A stretch of 64,000 nucleotides of DNA from Sitta carolinensis. Taxonomy: Eukaryota > Chordata > Aves > Passeriformes > Sittidae. Location of the stretch: the NCBI GenBank assembly GCA_032173965.1, contig CM063290.1:1116001-1180000 (forward strand), written 5' to 3'. The position numbers and the translations under genes were made by a program. Shown piece by piece: positions 32,893-44,640 of this stretch; within the stretch, counting starts at the first letter, position 1; each line of letters opens with the position of its first letter. Under the pieces are notes generated by a model. The model made no database searches, was not told where the DNA came from, and saw only the letters and a list, made by a program, of their open reading frames with translations.

Positions 32893-33310
32893 TCCGGACA
32901 CGCCCGGGAACGGGAACGGGACCGGACGGGGGACCGGACGGAACCCCGGAACGGGAACGGGACCCGGGAACGGACGGACCGGAACGGGAACGGGGACCGG
33001 GAACGGGAACGGGACCGGAACGGGAAATGGTAATGGGATCGGGAACGGGGACCCGGAATAGGAAATGGTAATGGGATCGGGACCGGGACAGGAACCGGGA
33101 ATGGGACAGGGACAGAGAACCGGGAAATGGGACCTGGAAAGGGGATCGGGACCGGGAAATGGGAATGGTGAACCGGGAACAGGATCGGAACAAGAACAGG
33201 ACAGGCACAGCAAACGGGGACCGGGACAGGATGCAGGGAGGGGAATGGTACCAGGACAAGGGAGCGGGACCGGGACAAGGGAGCGGGACCGGGACAAGGA
33301 GCGGGACCGG
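32893..33310 (+). repeat. (GGGAACGGGACC) G-rich array upstream of CCNL1
   Basis: About 420 bp of 'cgggaacgggaacgggacc' units, degrading outward into 'gggaccgggacaggaacc'. The spaced GGG tracts on the + strand fit the G-quadruplex pattern. Confidence 0.92.
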
Positions 33311-33749
33311 GTGTACGGCGGTGCAGAGTAACGGGGTGTGCTGGCTCCAGCGCGGTTTAACCCCGGAATCCCCGCAGGAATTGGGTTTGGGATTTTCAGG
33401 GTCAGCGCAGTCCAACCGCTGCCGTGGGCGGAGACAGGGACAGAATAAATCTATAAAATACAAAATCATCGCACAGGAGGTGAAGCAGGGCTCGGGCCCT
33501 GGATCCAAGCCCTGCCTTAGAGGCTTTGGTGCTCGGGATATGTCACATAGGGGGAAAATAAAAAACCAATAAATTCGAATAAAAATGAGGTGACTGTGGG
33601 TTATTATTGGCAAAAGGTGGGCTGCGCCTTTCCAGGCGGGAAACGTCCAGCGGAAAGTTCCCTCCAACTTCACTTGTTAAGGAAAAACAAAATAAAAACG
33701 AGCCAGCTCCTGCAGTTTTAGCCGTTATAGGCAATAAATTCACAATAAA

Positions 33750-34200
33750 CGAGGAAACATTCCCACACGGCGGGACGCGCGGAAGAGCACAGCGCCGGCA
33801 GTGGCTGAACGCTCCCGGCCAGGCCGGCATGTCTTGACTTTCCCCGCTGCCAGCAGCGCTCCCGGCCAGGCCGGCATGTCGCGACATTCCCCGCTGCCAG
33901 CAGCGCCCCAGCGCTCCCGGCCAGGCCGGCATGTCGCGACATTCCCCGCGGTCGCGACGCCGCGGAGGCGGGCACAGCCCGGCGGTTGCGTCACTCCCGC
34001 GGCAGCCGCAGCACAGCCGCGCGCCGGATCCCTCCGCGGCCGCACGCTGGCGCCAACCGGAAGAGCCCGCCCCCCCCGCGGCAGCCGCGGCCTCTGATTG
34101 GCTCGCTGGGTTTGAGTGGCAGCGGCGCCTGAGGGCCGCGCCCGCCATGTTGTGTGCGGAGCGGGCGGCGGCCCCGCCTTGCCCGTGTCCGTGCGGGAAC
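33750..34200. promoter_or_regulatory. Second CpG island, orphan promoter candidate
   Basis: CpG-dense sequence with an inverted CCAAT box (ATTGG, 34097-34101) and a 'cgcccgccatgttgtgtgcg' block near 34138-34157, whose GCCATnTT core resembles YY1 sites found just downstream of start sites. No conserved ORF follows. A non-coding transcript on the + strand, divergent from CCNL1, is the simplest reading. Confidence 0.55.
33811..33957 (+). repeat. Three ~46-bp units with TCGCGA palindrome
   Basis: Units contain 'cccggccaggccggcatgtc' and 'cattccccgctgccagcagc'. Two carry the perfect palindrome ATGTCGCGACAT (33876-33887 and 33931-33942). The first has a decayed version (33829-33840). Confidence 0.88.
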
Positions 34201-34560
34201 GGTCGCAGAGTCCCGGAATCCCGGAGGCTGGAAAGAAACCTCCAGCACCGAGTGCAAGCTGTGACGGATCCCCACGTTATCACCAGCCCAGAGCGCTGGG
34301 TGCCACCTCCAGGCCTGCTTTGGACACCTCCAGGGATTGGCACTTCAGACTTCCCTGGGCAGCCCTTGCCAAGGCTTGCCCACCCTTTCCATGGGGAAAT
34401 TGCTCGTGCTGTCTAACCTGAGCCTGCCCTAGCCCAGCCTGAGGCCGCTCCCTCTCCTGTCCCTGTGCCCTGGGAGCAGAGTCCGACCTGGCTGTCCCCT
34501 CCTGGCAGGAGTTGTGCAGAGCCAGGAATTCCCCCTGATCCCCCTTTCCTCCAGGCTGAG
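34200..34560 (-). mobile_element. CR1 LINE fragment (antisense)
   Basis: Contains 'cctccaggcctgctttggac', 'tttccatggggaaattgctc' and 'taacctgagcctgccctagc', a longer CR1 tail than most in the window. Confidence 0.75.
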
Positions 34561-34700
34561 CCCCTGCAGCTCCCTCAGGAATTCTCTGTCCTTCCCAGCT
34601 CCCTCAGGAATTCTCTGTCCTCCCCAGCTCCCTCAGGGATTCTCCATCCTTTCCCAGCCCCTCAGGGATTCTCCATTCCCTTCCCAGCTCCCTCAGGATC
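34561..34700 (+). repeat. 27-bp minisatellite
   Basis: Five units of 'cagctccctcaggaattctc' + 'tgtcctt'. Confidence 0.88.
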
Positions 34701-37425
34701 CCGGGATCAGCCATGAGGAGGAGGCTGAGGTGCGGGACATCGCCTCATTTTGCGTTTGTAAAACATCCCCAGTTTTACAAATACATCTTTTAGAAAGGCC
34801 TCTGCAGTGTGTTTGGGTTTTACCCTTCTTTCCCTACTATAGTTGGGGGCTTCAGAGTCTGTAACTCACCAAAATCGTGGTTTTTAATGGAAATAAAGCA
34901 TTTAATTTGGAGCTGGTTTATGAGCAGATTCGTGACTCAGCAGGGAACCTGGCTATTTAAAAAGGACACTATTTATTATTCAATTATTTCACCCTATTTT
35001 CCTGGCCCTTTGACAACCTCTCCTCCTATAGCCGTGTGCTGTACAATCCCTGAAATTTTAAAAACAATTTTACACAGAATAAAAAAAAAATCTCCCCGCC
35101 AACCTGGAACAGCAGCAGCCTTTTAGAAACCAGGAACATTTTTTGGAGTTGTGATAACAGCAGAAAAATAATTTAAGAACCCACAATGCTGGTGCTAAAC
35201 CCCTCTGCAATGGCAAGAAAGCAATTTCATTTCCCCTCCAGGTACCACCAATGCCAAAGGGGCTGGAAAAGAGGAAAAACGAGTCATGGAAGCAGCAGGT
35301 GTGTCAGCACAGTGGAATTTGCCCACTTTTTTTTTTTTTCCCTCCACGCACACACCCATCATTTATTGCTTTTAATGCTTTTCCAGGCTGCACTTTGATA
35401 TTTCAAAAAGCCAGAGAGGTTTGTAGCTGCTCTTCTTACGCAGCTCAGCCCACCTCACCGTTCTTACCTTGATGTTTTTGTGTGAGTGTTTTTGAGCTCG
35501 AGAGAGACGAGCAGTGCCTTGTCCCCCCCCCCCCCTCCGGCAGCAGGAGCGGCGCTTTGTTTCCAGGACTCTGCTGGAAAATGGCATCAATCGATAATTG
35601 CTGCTTGAGTCACGAGGAGGCATTAACGAGCCTGGTTCTCCTGCAGCCCTTCGGGTCTGCAGGCCGGGGAAGCTCCTTTTCAAATCAGCTGCGCACACAT
35701 TTAAACTGATTTTGTTCTTCCAGGTGTCTGATTGCGGTGAGAGACACCAAAGCTGAGCGAGAAAAAAAGGGAGAAAAGGGAAACGCCTCATGGAAAGGGA
35801 GTTTTGGATATCCCAAACTCTCTTCAGGTGGGCAGTGACATCTCCTCAGCCCTAAACCCCCTCAGGATTTACAGAAGTGTTTCCCAGAACAAAATACACA
35901 AAGTTTCTTAGCAAATTACTACAAATTACGGTGTGCAATTACCTGAACAGAAAAAAAACCCCAGGATTATATTGGGAAAATAAGAATCTGTGATGACAGA
36001 AATATAATCTCATTTCCTTGAAGAAGACAATGTGCCAGGAATTTAGGCAGCAAAATATTTTGACATGAGCTGATATCTAAAAGTTTCTGCTGTCATATCT
36101 AATAGATGAGACTAGCAATGCAGAATGTGCTTAGGTCAACTTCTTCATCAATTTATTCATTATATTCTAAAATCTCCAAAGTAAAACATTCGTTGAAAGT
36201 TGTTTTTTTTTTTTTTCCTATGAAGTTATTTAGGAGATTAACTTTAATTCTTCATGCTGAATGTGATAAATTAGCTGGAATCTGGAATGCCCTTCCATCT
36301 CAGCGGTAAAAATCTGCATTATCAGCCTGAACAGGACTTCTGATGGCAAATACAGCCCCATATGTGTCGAGTACTGGGTTTGCATTGATATAAAAGTTCG
36401 GTGCCAAAAAAACTTGGCAGTGGGATTTATCCCAGCTGGATAAACAGTGTTTTGCTCTGCCAAATTATAGCTTGAAGAGAAATTCGTTAGATACCTTTAT
36501 GAAAGATTTACAGAGACTCCAATTTGGGGCTCTGAATTAGCAGCTCCGAGGAGCGGGGAGGATTATTTGAAATCGTTCCCAGAGGGCGAGTTCTGTAAGC
36601 TCTTACTCACTGGTTTTGAAAGAGAAAAGAGGAATTGAGCGGTGGAGGCACACCCTGCATTTGCGGGGTGAATAACCGGCTGTGAAACCGGGGCAGTCGC
36701 CATAGAGTGTTGGAAATGTTCCCCTGTTTCAGGTTGCCTTTGCCATCCCCAATCCCTCCCTGCCTTGATTTCAGCAGGATTCCTCTCACTCACTGCTTAT
36801 TTACTGCAGTGCGGGCACACCTGGCGACTGGCTTAAAGGATCAAGAAACGATTTAAACATTGCTTATGTATGGAAACAGGGTGGGGTTTTTCTTCCAATT
36901 ATTCTGTCATCTAGAATGTAAAATTCACTGCAGAACTGGAAAATCGGTGCTCTTGAAACCTTATACTCAAGGCACAACACTTGTTGTCTTTTGATTTCTC
37001 AGTAAATCTGCATTTCTGTGAGTGTTATAGAGATTTTTCAGAAGATTTAGTGCCTAGATGAAGCCCATTTCTCTCAGTTTATGAGTTTATGGCTTGGGGC
37101 TTCTGTTTCCCATCACAACACACACAAATTGCTTGAACTTCCATCAGAGGAATTGGGAAAACAAGGAAGTAAGGAATACTCACCCCATATTAAAATTAAT
37201 TTTTCCTGCAGACTGACGTTCAACAGCTCACCTGTCTGCAACAATAGTATTAATTTAAATAAATATACAAATAGAGCAGTTTGATGCATTTACAAATTGA
37301 ACATCAGGCTTGCAGTCACCGAAGCCCAAACCTGTTTTCCAGCACATTTAGAGCTCAACCCTGCTTTTCTCCTTGAAACACACCGGTATTCCGTGAAAAG
37401 CAGGTGGAATTCGATTTATTGGCTC
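34701..37425. other. Intergenic, mostly unique
   Basis: No gene or transposon is recognised. 35880-37300 is AT-rich unique sequence and could hold regulatory elements. Confidence 0.5.
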
Positions 37426-37429
37426 TTAT

Positions 37430-38125
37430 CAAGCCCCACCGAGGCGCAGATCAGCAGCAATACCGACCTTTAAGGCCGGATCTCTGTGGAGAGGCTGGGC
37501 GTGAGCAGCCCTGGCTCTCCCACTAGGCGTGTTTGTGCGTGGCCTGGCCACGAGCGGCTGGAATTCCGCGTGGGTGGGATTGCTCGGAGTGTGACAGATG
37601 TGGGGACATCTCTGCTGGCGGCTGGCTCCGGGGGCAGGCGGGTCCTGCCGTGCCCGGGTTGACTCAGCGCTGCCGCGGCCAGCCCGAGCCGCGGAGGGGT
37701 GACAGGAGCGAGCGGGCTGCTCCATCCCTTGGGCTGCGATGCCTTCTGCTGCTGGCCTGCTGCAGGCACCGGCCAGAGCAGCAGGGTGAAGCAGGGATTT
37801 AGTAAAAGGCCTCACTGGGCACACCCGAGGTGAACCCAAAATGGTCTCCGAGTCACAAAGTCTCACAATTTTATAAGTCTGGTCCATCAGCATATTTGGA
37901 GTTAATTGTGCAATTAGGGTATGCAGCTCCATCCTCCTGGTTTTCCTCTCACTTCACCCTTGGTTTAGTTCTTGGGCCTGAAAGTTGTCCTTGGTCCCAA
38001 ACTGGAGAAGAGTTTTGTCTATCTACTTTGAGAAGAGAGCTTGGTAGCACTTAATAAGAAACCTAAAACTACTCACCAAAACAGCACAGAATCTAAAGCA
38101 TATAAAAGCTAAAACTTAAGGCATC
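37430..38125 (-). mobile_element. Solo LTR, endogenous retrovirus-like
   Basis: On the - strand it runs 'aagttttagcttttatatgc', 'gtttgggaccaaggacaact', 'ccctaattgcacaattaact', 'ccattttgggttcacctcgg' and 'ggccttttactaaatccctg'. The same series, diverged, occurs at 62835-63250 on the + strand. No internal retroviral ORF is present, so this looks like a solo LTR. Outer limits are approximate. Confidence 0.72.
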
Positions 38126-38689
38126 ACTTCAGTCCTGGGGGGGTGACAAAGCCTTCTGGCCACCCTTGGGCCAGCCTGGGTGACATCCCCACCTGAGCAC
38201 CCCTTGGAGCCCCAGGAGGCCAGGGAAACGCTGTGGGTCAGCTGGGGTAACAAAATTGGGACAACAGCACCTGGGAGAGGATGATGCCGGGCATGGAGCA
38301 GGTTCCCAAAGCCCCTGTGCTTCAGCACGAGGCTCTTGCACGCTGGATCATCCCGATGGGAAAGGCCTGAGCAGGGAGGGTGCCAGCCTTGGGGCGCAGT
38401 CCCTGCTCTGTCCTCGTGTGCAGGTGGGGGTGTCCCAGGGGGCAGGGGGCTGCAGGACGGGGTGTTCAGCTGGAGCAGGTCACAGCAGAGCCACTGGCCC
38501 AGAGGGGACAGACCAGGACAGGCCGTGTGCTGCACGCCTCACGTCAGGCACAGATATAGCTCCAGCGCATTTGTCACCACGGCGAGAGGCCCAAGCTATT
38601 TTTAGAGCTTTCCTCATGAGTCTGCAGCTCTGAAGGACAGAAAAAAAAAGATGAGGCTGGCTTGGCTGGTCAGGCTTACCTGGCTCTCG

Positions 38690-39000
38690 TGGGGCAGGAG
38701 ATGAGGAGGGTGAGCCAGCAGGGACAAGGCACCTCCAGGAGCTGGACGAGGCACCTCCAGGAGCTGGAGCACGTGGACATGGACAAGGCACCTCCAGGAG
38801 CTGGGAGCACGTGGACATGGACAAGGCACCTCCAGGAGCTGGGAGCACGTGGACATGGACAAGGCACCTCAGGAGCTGGGAGCACGGACATGGACAAGGC
38901 ACCTCCAGGAGCTGGGAGCACGTGGACATGGACAAGGCACCTCCAGGAGCTGGACAAGGCACCTCCAGGAGCTGGAGCACGTGGACATGGACAAGGCACC
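38690..39000 (+). repeat. 38-bp minisatellite
   Basis: About eight units of 'gctgggagcacgtggacatg' + 'gacaaggcacctccagga', with shortened copies. Confidence 0.94.
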
Positions 39001-39224
39001 AAGTGCAGTGTCTGGTTCTGCCATGACCGTGCCACTCAGCCTGCAAAGGCCAGCATCACCTGTGCTCACCTGGGCCAGCAGGCTGGGCCCAAGCCAGCGT
39101 TCCCGAGTTCAGTCTAGTTAAGATGGAATAGTTTTAGCCAGGAATTGCCTCGCTGTTCAGGCTTGGGGCATTGGGAGCCTTGGGGCTTTCTCTGCCCACC
39201 CAGTCTGTGTCAGCAACCTGGCAC

Positions 39225-39385
39225 AGCCCAGAGGGAGATCCTAGTCCCAGAGGGAGATCCCAGTCCAAGAGGGAGATCCCAGTCCAAGAGGGAGACCTGA
39301 GATCCAGAGGGACACCCAGTCCCAGAGGGACACCCCAGTCCCAGAGGGACACCCCAGTCCCAGAGGGACACCCCAGTCCCAAAGC
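39225..39385 (+). repeat. ~20-bp minisatellite
   Basis: Eight units of 'cccagtcccagagggacacc' / 'ccaagagggagatcccagt'. Confidence 0.92.
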
Positions 39386-40359
39386 CACCTCGCTGTGCAG
39401 CCACAGGTGCCTGTCCCAGGCAGGCTCTTGGGACACTGGCGTGGCTCTGGAGCGTTTGTGAGCCCCGAGAGGCCCCTGTGAGCACACCCAGGCCACATCC
39501 TGCTGCTGGGGACGGGGCTGTCACCAAACCCCCCTTATCTGATCACAGGGAAGGAAAGGTGGAGCTGTGAGCAGCCCGTGGTGCCAGCAGGTGCTTCCCC
39601 TGCAGACACAGCTGCTGCACAGCCTGCAGCTCATGGAAATAGCAAGCAAATCTTTCCCCACTTCACCCCTGGCATATTTGCATTTAGGAGCTGTGAGCAG
39701 TGTGGGGTGAGGGTGAGGTCAGGGGGAGCAGCAGTGTCCGTGGAGGAACCAGGAAGGCTTTGGGGCTCTTCACATCTGCCCTGGGAGGGCTCTCAGGGGC
39801 TGACACCCTCTCCTGCTGGGGTTCTGTGGTCACAACCCACTGCTCTGCTCATGAGGAAGAGCTCTTTTTGTGTATAGATGAAAAAAAGCTGCTTTAATAT
39901 TAAACAAGTTGTTAGTTCTATCATCCGAATGTTAAAACATACCAGTTGGCAAAGGGAGGAGGGCACAGAGCAGAGCAAGGGTAGAGCTGGGGGTGATGTC
40001 AGCTCTCCCTGCAGGAATGAATTCCTGTCATGGTCTGTGAGCTCTTCAAGCCTTTCTTCACGGCTTTGCAAGTTTGTTCTGCTTCTAAAGCATTTTCAAG
40101 TGTCTCCTTAGCCTCAAGAGGTCTTTAATGCTATTTTTTCCTCTGCAGAGAATGATTCACAGCAGAAAGATCAGGGCCATCAGGTCCTTGCCTCTTCATC
40201 TACTGCTCTGTCAGGGACTTCACTGCTCCTGCAGTATCTGAGTGAGATCTGCACTGAACTCTGAGTCAGTGGCAAATCCCCCCCTGATCGCAGTAAAGCC
40301 TGGAATTGTATCCTTACAGGCGGCATGGGACAGTGCAGAAAAGCAGCACGACGTGGCTG
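39386..40359. other. Intergenic, no feature seen
   Basis: Unique sequence without recognised exons. Confidence 0.5.
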
Positions 40360-40505
40360 AGGGGTGAATTGCAGGGACAGAAGTGAGAGGGTGAGCTCAG
40401 CCAGGATGTGGGGAAGGAATTCCTCCCCGGCAGGGTGGGCAGGCCCTGGCACAGGACAGTGGAAGGTGTCCCTTTAAAGATCCCTTCCAACCCAAACCCC
40501 TCCAC
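40360..40505 (+). mobile_element. CR1 LINE 3' fragment
   Basis: Contains 'ggaaggaattcctccccggc', 'aggtgtccctttaaagatcc' and 'cttccaacccaaacccctcc'. Confidence 0.75.
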
Positions 40506-43164
40506 GTGAAAGCTCCCATTGTACCTCAACACTCGAGAAAAACAGCTTTTACTGTTCTATCTTACTAGTGGTTCTTCGACAGACTTGGCTGTAGTCTGGG
40601 GTTAACTAGAAGCCAGAATATAATTCCATTCACGATTTGCCAGTGGTGAATTTCGCTGGCTTTGTTTAAATACGACAGCAGAATTCGTGGGCTTTCTCCA
40701 GGGGTGGTTTGCCATCTAGTGGGGTGTTGGGATTTTGCAGAAAAGCCCCAGGATGGTGATTTTTGTGTCACTCCCTCCATCACAAAAGGGACAAAAAGGG
40801 CACACAAAGGGCAAAAGGGACACGAACAACAAGAAAAGGGAAGGGAAATCCAAGTGAGAATACACAGGCAAGATTCTCCTTACTGATATAACAGCAATAT
40901 TGAACACACCCGGATATTGCCACTGAGAGCCCATGAGCCATTTGTAAATGGAATAAATTGGTTATTTGAAGTAATTATAGGTGTCATCAATAAGCTCTCC
41001 ATCCCCAAAGCACCAAGAGAAAATTGGCATTTAAGCATATAGAAAGTGTACATTGCCACGGTGCACTGGTGTATAAATTTAGTCTGGGCTATCCATATCT
41101 CAGAATATTTTCAGTTCCTGTTAGTTAAGGGAATTACACAAAGGAATTAAACTAATTTTAAAAATCATGTTAATAAGTCACTTATGAGGATGTGGGAAGA
41201 CATTTTGTTCCAGGATTGACAGAAAAGGGATTTCTGCCTTTATGAGTGAAGTTGCCCCACAGTTTACAGTATCATGCATTAGACTAAGGCTTGTCTTTAA
41301 TATAAATCTCATTTTAGTCAGCACTATTGAGTAATTCTGTCACTCATTTTTGGAACAGATCAGAGTCTGAGCTAGGAGATTCTTAAAGATGCTTTAAGCC
41401 TTCTTTAGTTTCTGGAAAGATTGACAATATAATTTTCTAGTATTTCCCTAAATTATTAAAAAAAACGGGGTTTGACAAGTGTATGTAATATTAATGCTCA
41501 GCAATCTCTGCAGAGCCTTTCCCAGAGTTCGGGTGAAAGAAATCCTCTGTGATAAATCACTGAGCAGTCTCTTTCACAGGGCCCTGCACCCAGGAGGAGG
41601 CAGCACTTTACTGCAAAACAACTCAAAACTTCCTAACGTTCGTGTGTGACTTCAGGTAAAACTCAAAATTGAGGTGAATTTAACTGGAGAAACCCAAAAT
41701 AACACCTCCAGGGAGAGCAGGGAAGCTCAGGGCTCTCCAGAAGGGAAAGTCCACATTTCTCCTGCACTAGTTGCAAATAGGACTGTACTAATAAAGGATG
41801 ATGTCAGGTTCAAGATGTGCTAATTCTGATTTTGTGCCCCTTTTGTGCCTGCAGGTACTGCCAGCAGGGCTGGGAGAAAGATTTGACCCTGTTGTGTGGC
41901 AAAACAAGACTTGTGGTGATTCTGCCCTCAACCCATGCCAGGCACCTGCTCTGGGGCCCCAGAAGGGATCATAAATAATCAAATAATTCAGCTGTTCCCT
42001 TAAAGCCCATTTGCACGCAGCATTATCAAGAGAAAAGTCACAATTTGCTGTCATCCCCATTTTTACTGCACTGGAGCTGACCAGAAAAGCTGAAAGCACC
42101 AGAAGCTCTGGCTCTGCCATGCCCACCCCACACCAGAATAACCAGTTGGGGATTTCAGGCTGCCTGGGCTGCCCCCAATTATTGATTGCCCCTTCCCCCT
42201 CTGCCTGGAGCAGAGCAAGGCTGTCCCTGGAGCTCTTGGCTCTTTTGGGATAACACCAAAGCCTAGGTGCTGGACACTCACCTGTTCCCTTGGCAGAGCA
42301 GCACCTGCAGGGGGGTGGGAGCAGCTGGGACCTCCTGCACCCCAAAACATCTGGATTTGAGCAGCATGCAAAACATCTGGGACTCCTCTCAAGGAGTCCA
42401 AGGCCAAGCAGGCCACACTGAGGCTTTCTCCAGGTCACCACCCAGCTCCCTGCACGTCCAGGAGCTTCATGGATCCGAACCCAGCTTGTTGTTCTTTAAG
42501 GTGCACTTCTGCTGCTCCACAGTTTTGGCCTGTGAGTCAAAAATCTCCCCAGTCCCCTCCTTCCATCAGCAAATCCTGCTTGTCCTCCACGCCCACGTTA
42601 TCCCCCTGCCACCTGCACCTTACTGCCTAACCCCCTGCAGCTGAGCCTCTGTCAGCACAGGGAGCCAGGCACCCTCTCTCCATGCCCCCTCTCCAGGAGT
42701 TCAGTGCTCCTCGTTTGCTCAGTGATTAATGGGAATATTCCAGACAGTTCTGGCAAAGTCCAGCTGGTTTGGGGATGCAGCGATGGCTGAGCCAGTGAGA
42801 GCTCTGTAACCTCACACACCAGCCCAAATACAGAAAGCTGTCTCCATCACAGGCCTGTCAGCCTTTGGGCTGCCCAAACAATCAGTGTTTAACAAGCTGC
42901 TGAAAGCCACTGCTGGACAAAAGGCATTTCTGGCATTTTTGGGTTTCATGTCAAGCTGTGTTCCCTAACCCAAAATATAACAATCAGAACAAGATGGGTT
43001 TCTCTGCAGTGACCAGGCCTGGTGGGAGCTGTGGCTTTAAACCAGTGGCACAGCCCAAAGGTGCTGCTGGACCCCGTGCCTCCATCCTCTCCCTGGTGCT
43101 GCCCTTGCTCCCTGCTGGCCGGGCAGAGGACACAGAGGGGCTTCATGGCACCAGCAGCCACTCC
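40506..43164. other. Intergenic, AT-rich unique core at 40.9-41.6 kb
   Basis: No gene or transposon is seen. 40920-41560 is notably AT-rich and unique and is the best candidate in this interval for a conserved non-coding element. Confidence 0.45.
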
Positions 43165-43270
43165 TGGAAGTGTCTGAGGCCAGGGATTTGGAGTACCTGG
43201 GACAGAGGAAGGTGTGGGATGAGGTGTTCTTGAAGGTCTCCTCCAGCCCAAAGGGTTCTGGGGTTCTGTG
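43165..43270 (+). mobile_element. CR1-like 3' fragment
   Basis: Contains 'gtgggatgaggtgttcttga' and 'cctccagcccaaagggttct', ending 'ttctgtgact'. Confidence 0.55.
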
Positions 43271-44045
43271 ACTGAGCACAGGCAGGGCCACGGCCAGCTG
43301 GACAAACAGACTCTGCTGCTGCCTGAACCCCACCCGCACCCGAGCAAAGCATCCTCACACTTGCAGCCTTCAAAGCCAAACCAACAGCCCTGGCCAGGAA
43401 TGTGTTCCTTGGGCTGGAGGCCCCTCAGCACAGCCAGGCTGGGCCCCCTGGCTCGGGCTCTGCTCTGTGACACGTGGCTTCTGCTGCTGTGTGTCCCCAA
43501 GGAGAGCCTGGTCCCACTCAGGCAGGCCTGGAGCCTCTGGCAGGAGTGCCCGTGGTGGTGCAAAGTTATCCTTTAAAAAAACCCCACAAACAAACCCCGC
43601 TCATGGACACATCTTTTCCATGAAGAGCTGCCAGGGAAAACCAGGGTTATTTTCTCCTAACCTGGAGGCATTGGCGTGGCTTCTGAGAGCCTGGTTTTTC
43701 AGTGACCTTTCCCCACGCTCTGGGCGGTGAAACCACGTCCAAGGCAGTGGCTGAGCAGTGCAGGGGTGGCCGTGGTGCCACTGAGCCCAAGGAGCCACTG
43801 GCTGTGGCAGGCAGTGCCACCCCTCGGACCCAGCCATCCCCTCGAGGGCACAGAGCCACCATGGGTCCATGGTGATCTTCCTGCTGAGGAAGAGCCAGAA
43901 GGGAAGGGCAGAGAGCAGCAGGCAAATCTTGGCTCTCAAACAATAGCTATTGTGTAAATGTATTTTTATTTCTGTCCTAAAAAAAAAAAAACCTGAGTGA
44001 TTTTGGTGTGTCCTAGAAGTTGCAGTTACTTAAATGCCAGGATTT

Positions 44046-44138
44046 TCATGGAATCATCAAAGGGTTTGGGTTGGGAGGGACCCAAACACCATCTTGTTCC
44101 ATGGGCAGGGCCACCTTTCACTGTGCCAGGTTTGTGAA
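44046..44138 (-). mobile_element. CR1-like fragment (antisense)
   Basis: Contains 'atggaatcatcaaagggttt', 'ttgggagggacccaaacacc' and 'gttccatgggcagggccacc'. Confidence 0.7.
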
Positions 44139-44222
44139 GAGAGCTCCCAGTCCAAACCAGCACCCCCAGTCCCTTCCACATACTGGGGGCACAGAGCCAG
44201 CTCTAGGGTTTAACCTAAACCA
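44139..44222 (+). repeat. Left arm of 84-bp inverted repeat
   Basis: 'gagagctcccagtccaaacc' to 'tctagggtttaacctaaac'. The reverse complement recurs at 45998-46082 with few differences. Confidence 0.88.
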
Positions 44223-44389
44223 GCCAGGCTGGCCTTGAACCCTTCCAGGGCTGGGGAGCTGGTATCCAAAGATGGACACGACATTTATAATACAGTCTCC
44301 ACATCTGTAGGAGCAAACAAACCCAAATCCTGTGATGTCCTGAGGCTGTGTGGGAGCTGCCAGGGCTGCCTGGGGGGTCCCCTGGAGGG

Positions 44390-44640
44390 GCTGGGACAGG
44401 GACCCCAGGCTGGGACAGGGACCCCAGGCTGGGACAGGGACCCAGGTGGGACAGGACCCAGGGTGGGACAGGGACCCCAGGGTGGGACAGGGACCTCAGG
44501 CTGGGACAGGGACCCCAGGGTGGGACAGGGACCCCAGGGTGGGACAGGGACCTCAGGCTGGGACAGGGACCCCAGGGTGGGACAGGGTCCCCAGGCTGGG
44601 CACAGGGGTCCAGGTGGGGTCCCAGGTGGGGCCAGCCAGG
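44390..44640 (+). repeat. 19-bp minisatellite
   Basis: About twelve units of 'ctgggacagggaccccagg' and 'gtgggacagggaccccagg'. Confidence 0.95.

Noticed and set aside
32348..33673. 441-codon frame extending CCNL1 exon 1 upstream and downstream
   Set aside because: Only 32516-32770 matches cyclin L1. The upstream part reads through the G-rich array and the downstream part through intron 1.
34116..34421. ORF starting at the orphan CpG island (MAAAPEGRARHVV...)
   Set aside because: After about 30 codons it runs into a CR1 fragment and shows no protein family features. The island is kept only as a promoter candidate.
38690..39000. Regular repeat considered as a CRISPR-like array
   Set aside because: It is a head-to-tail minisatellite without unique spacers, in a vertebrate genome.
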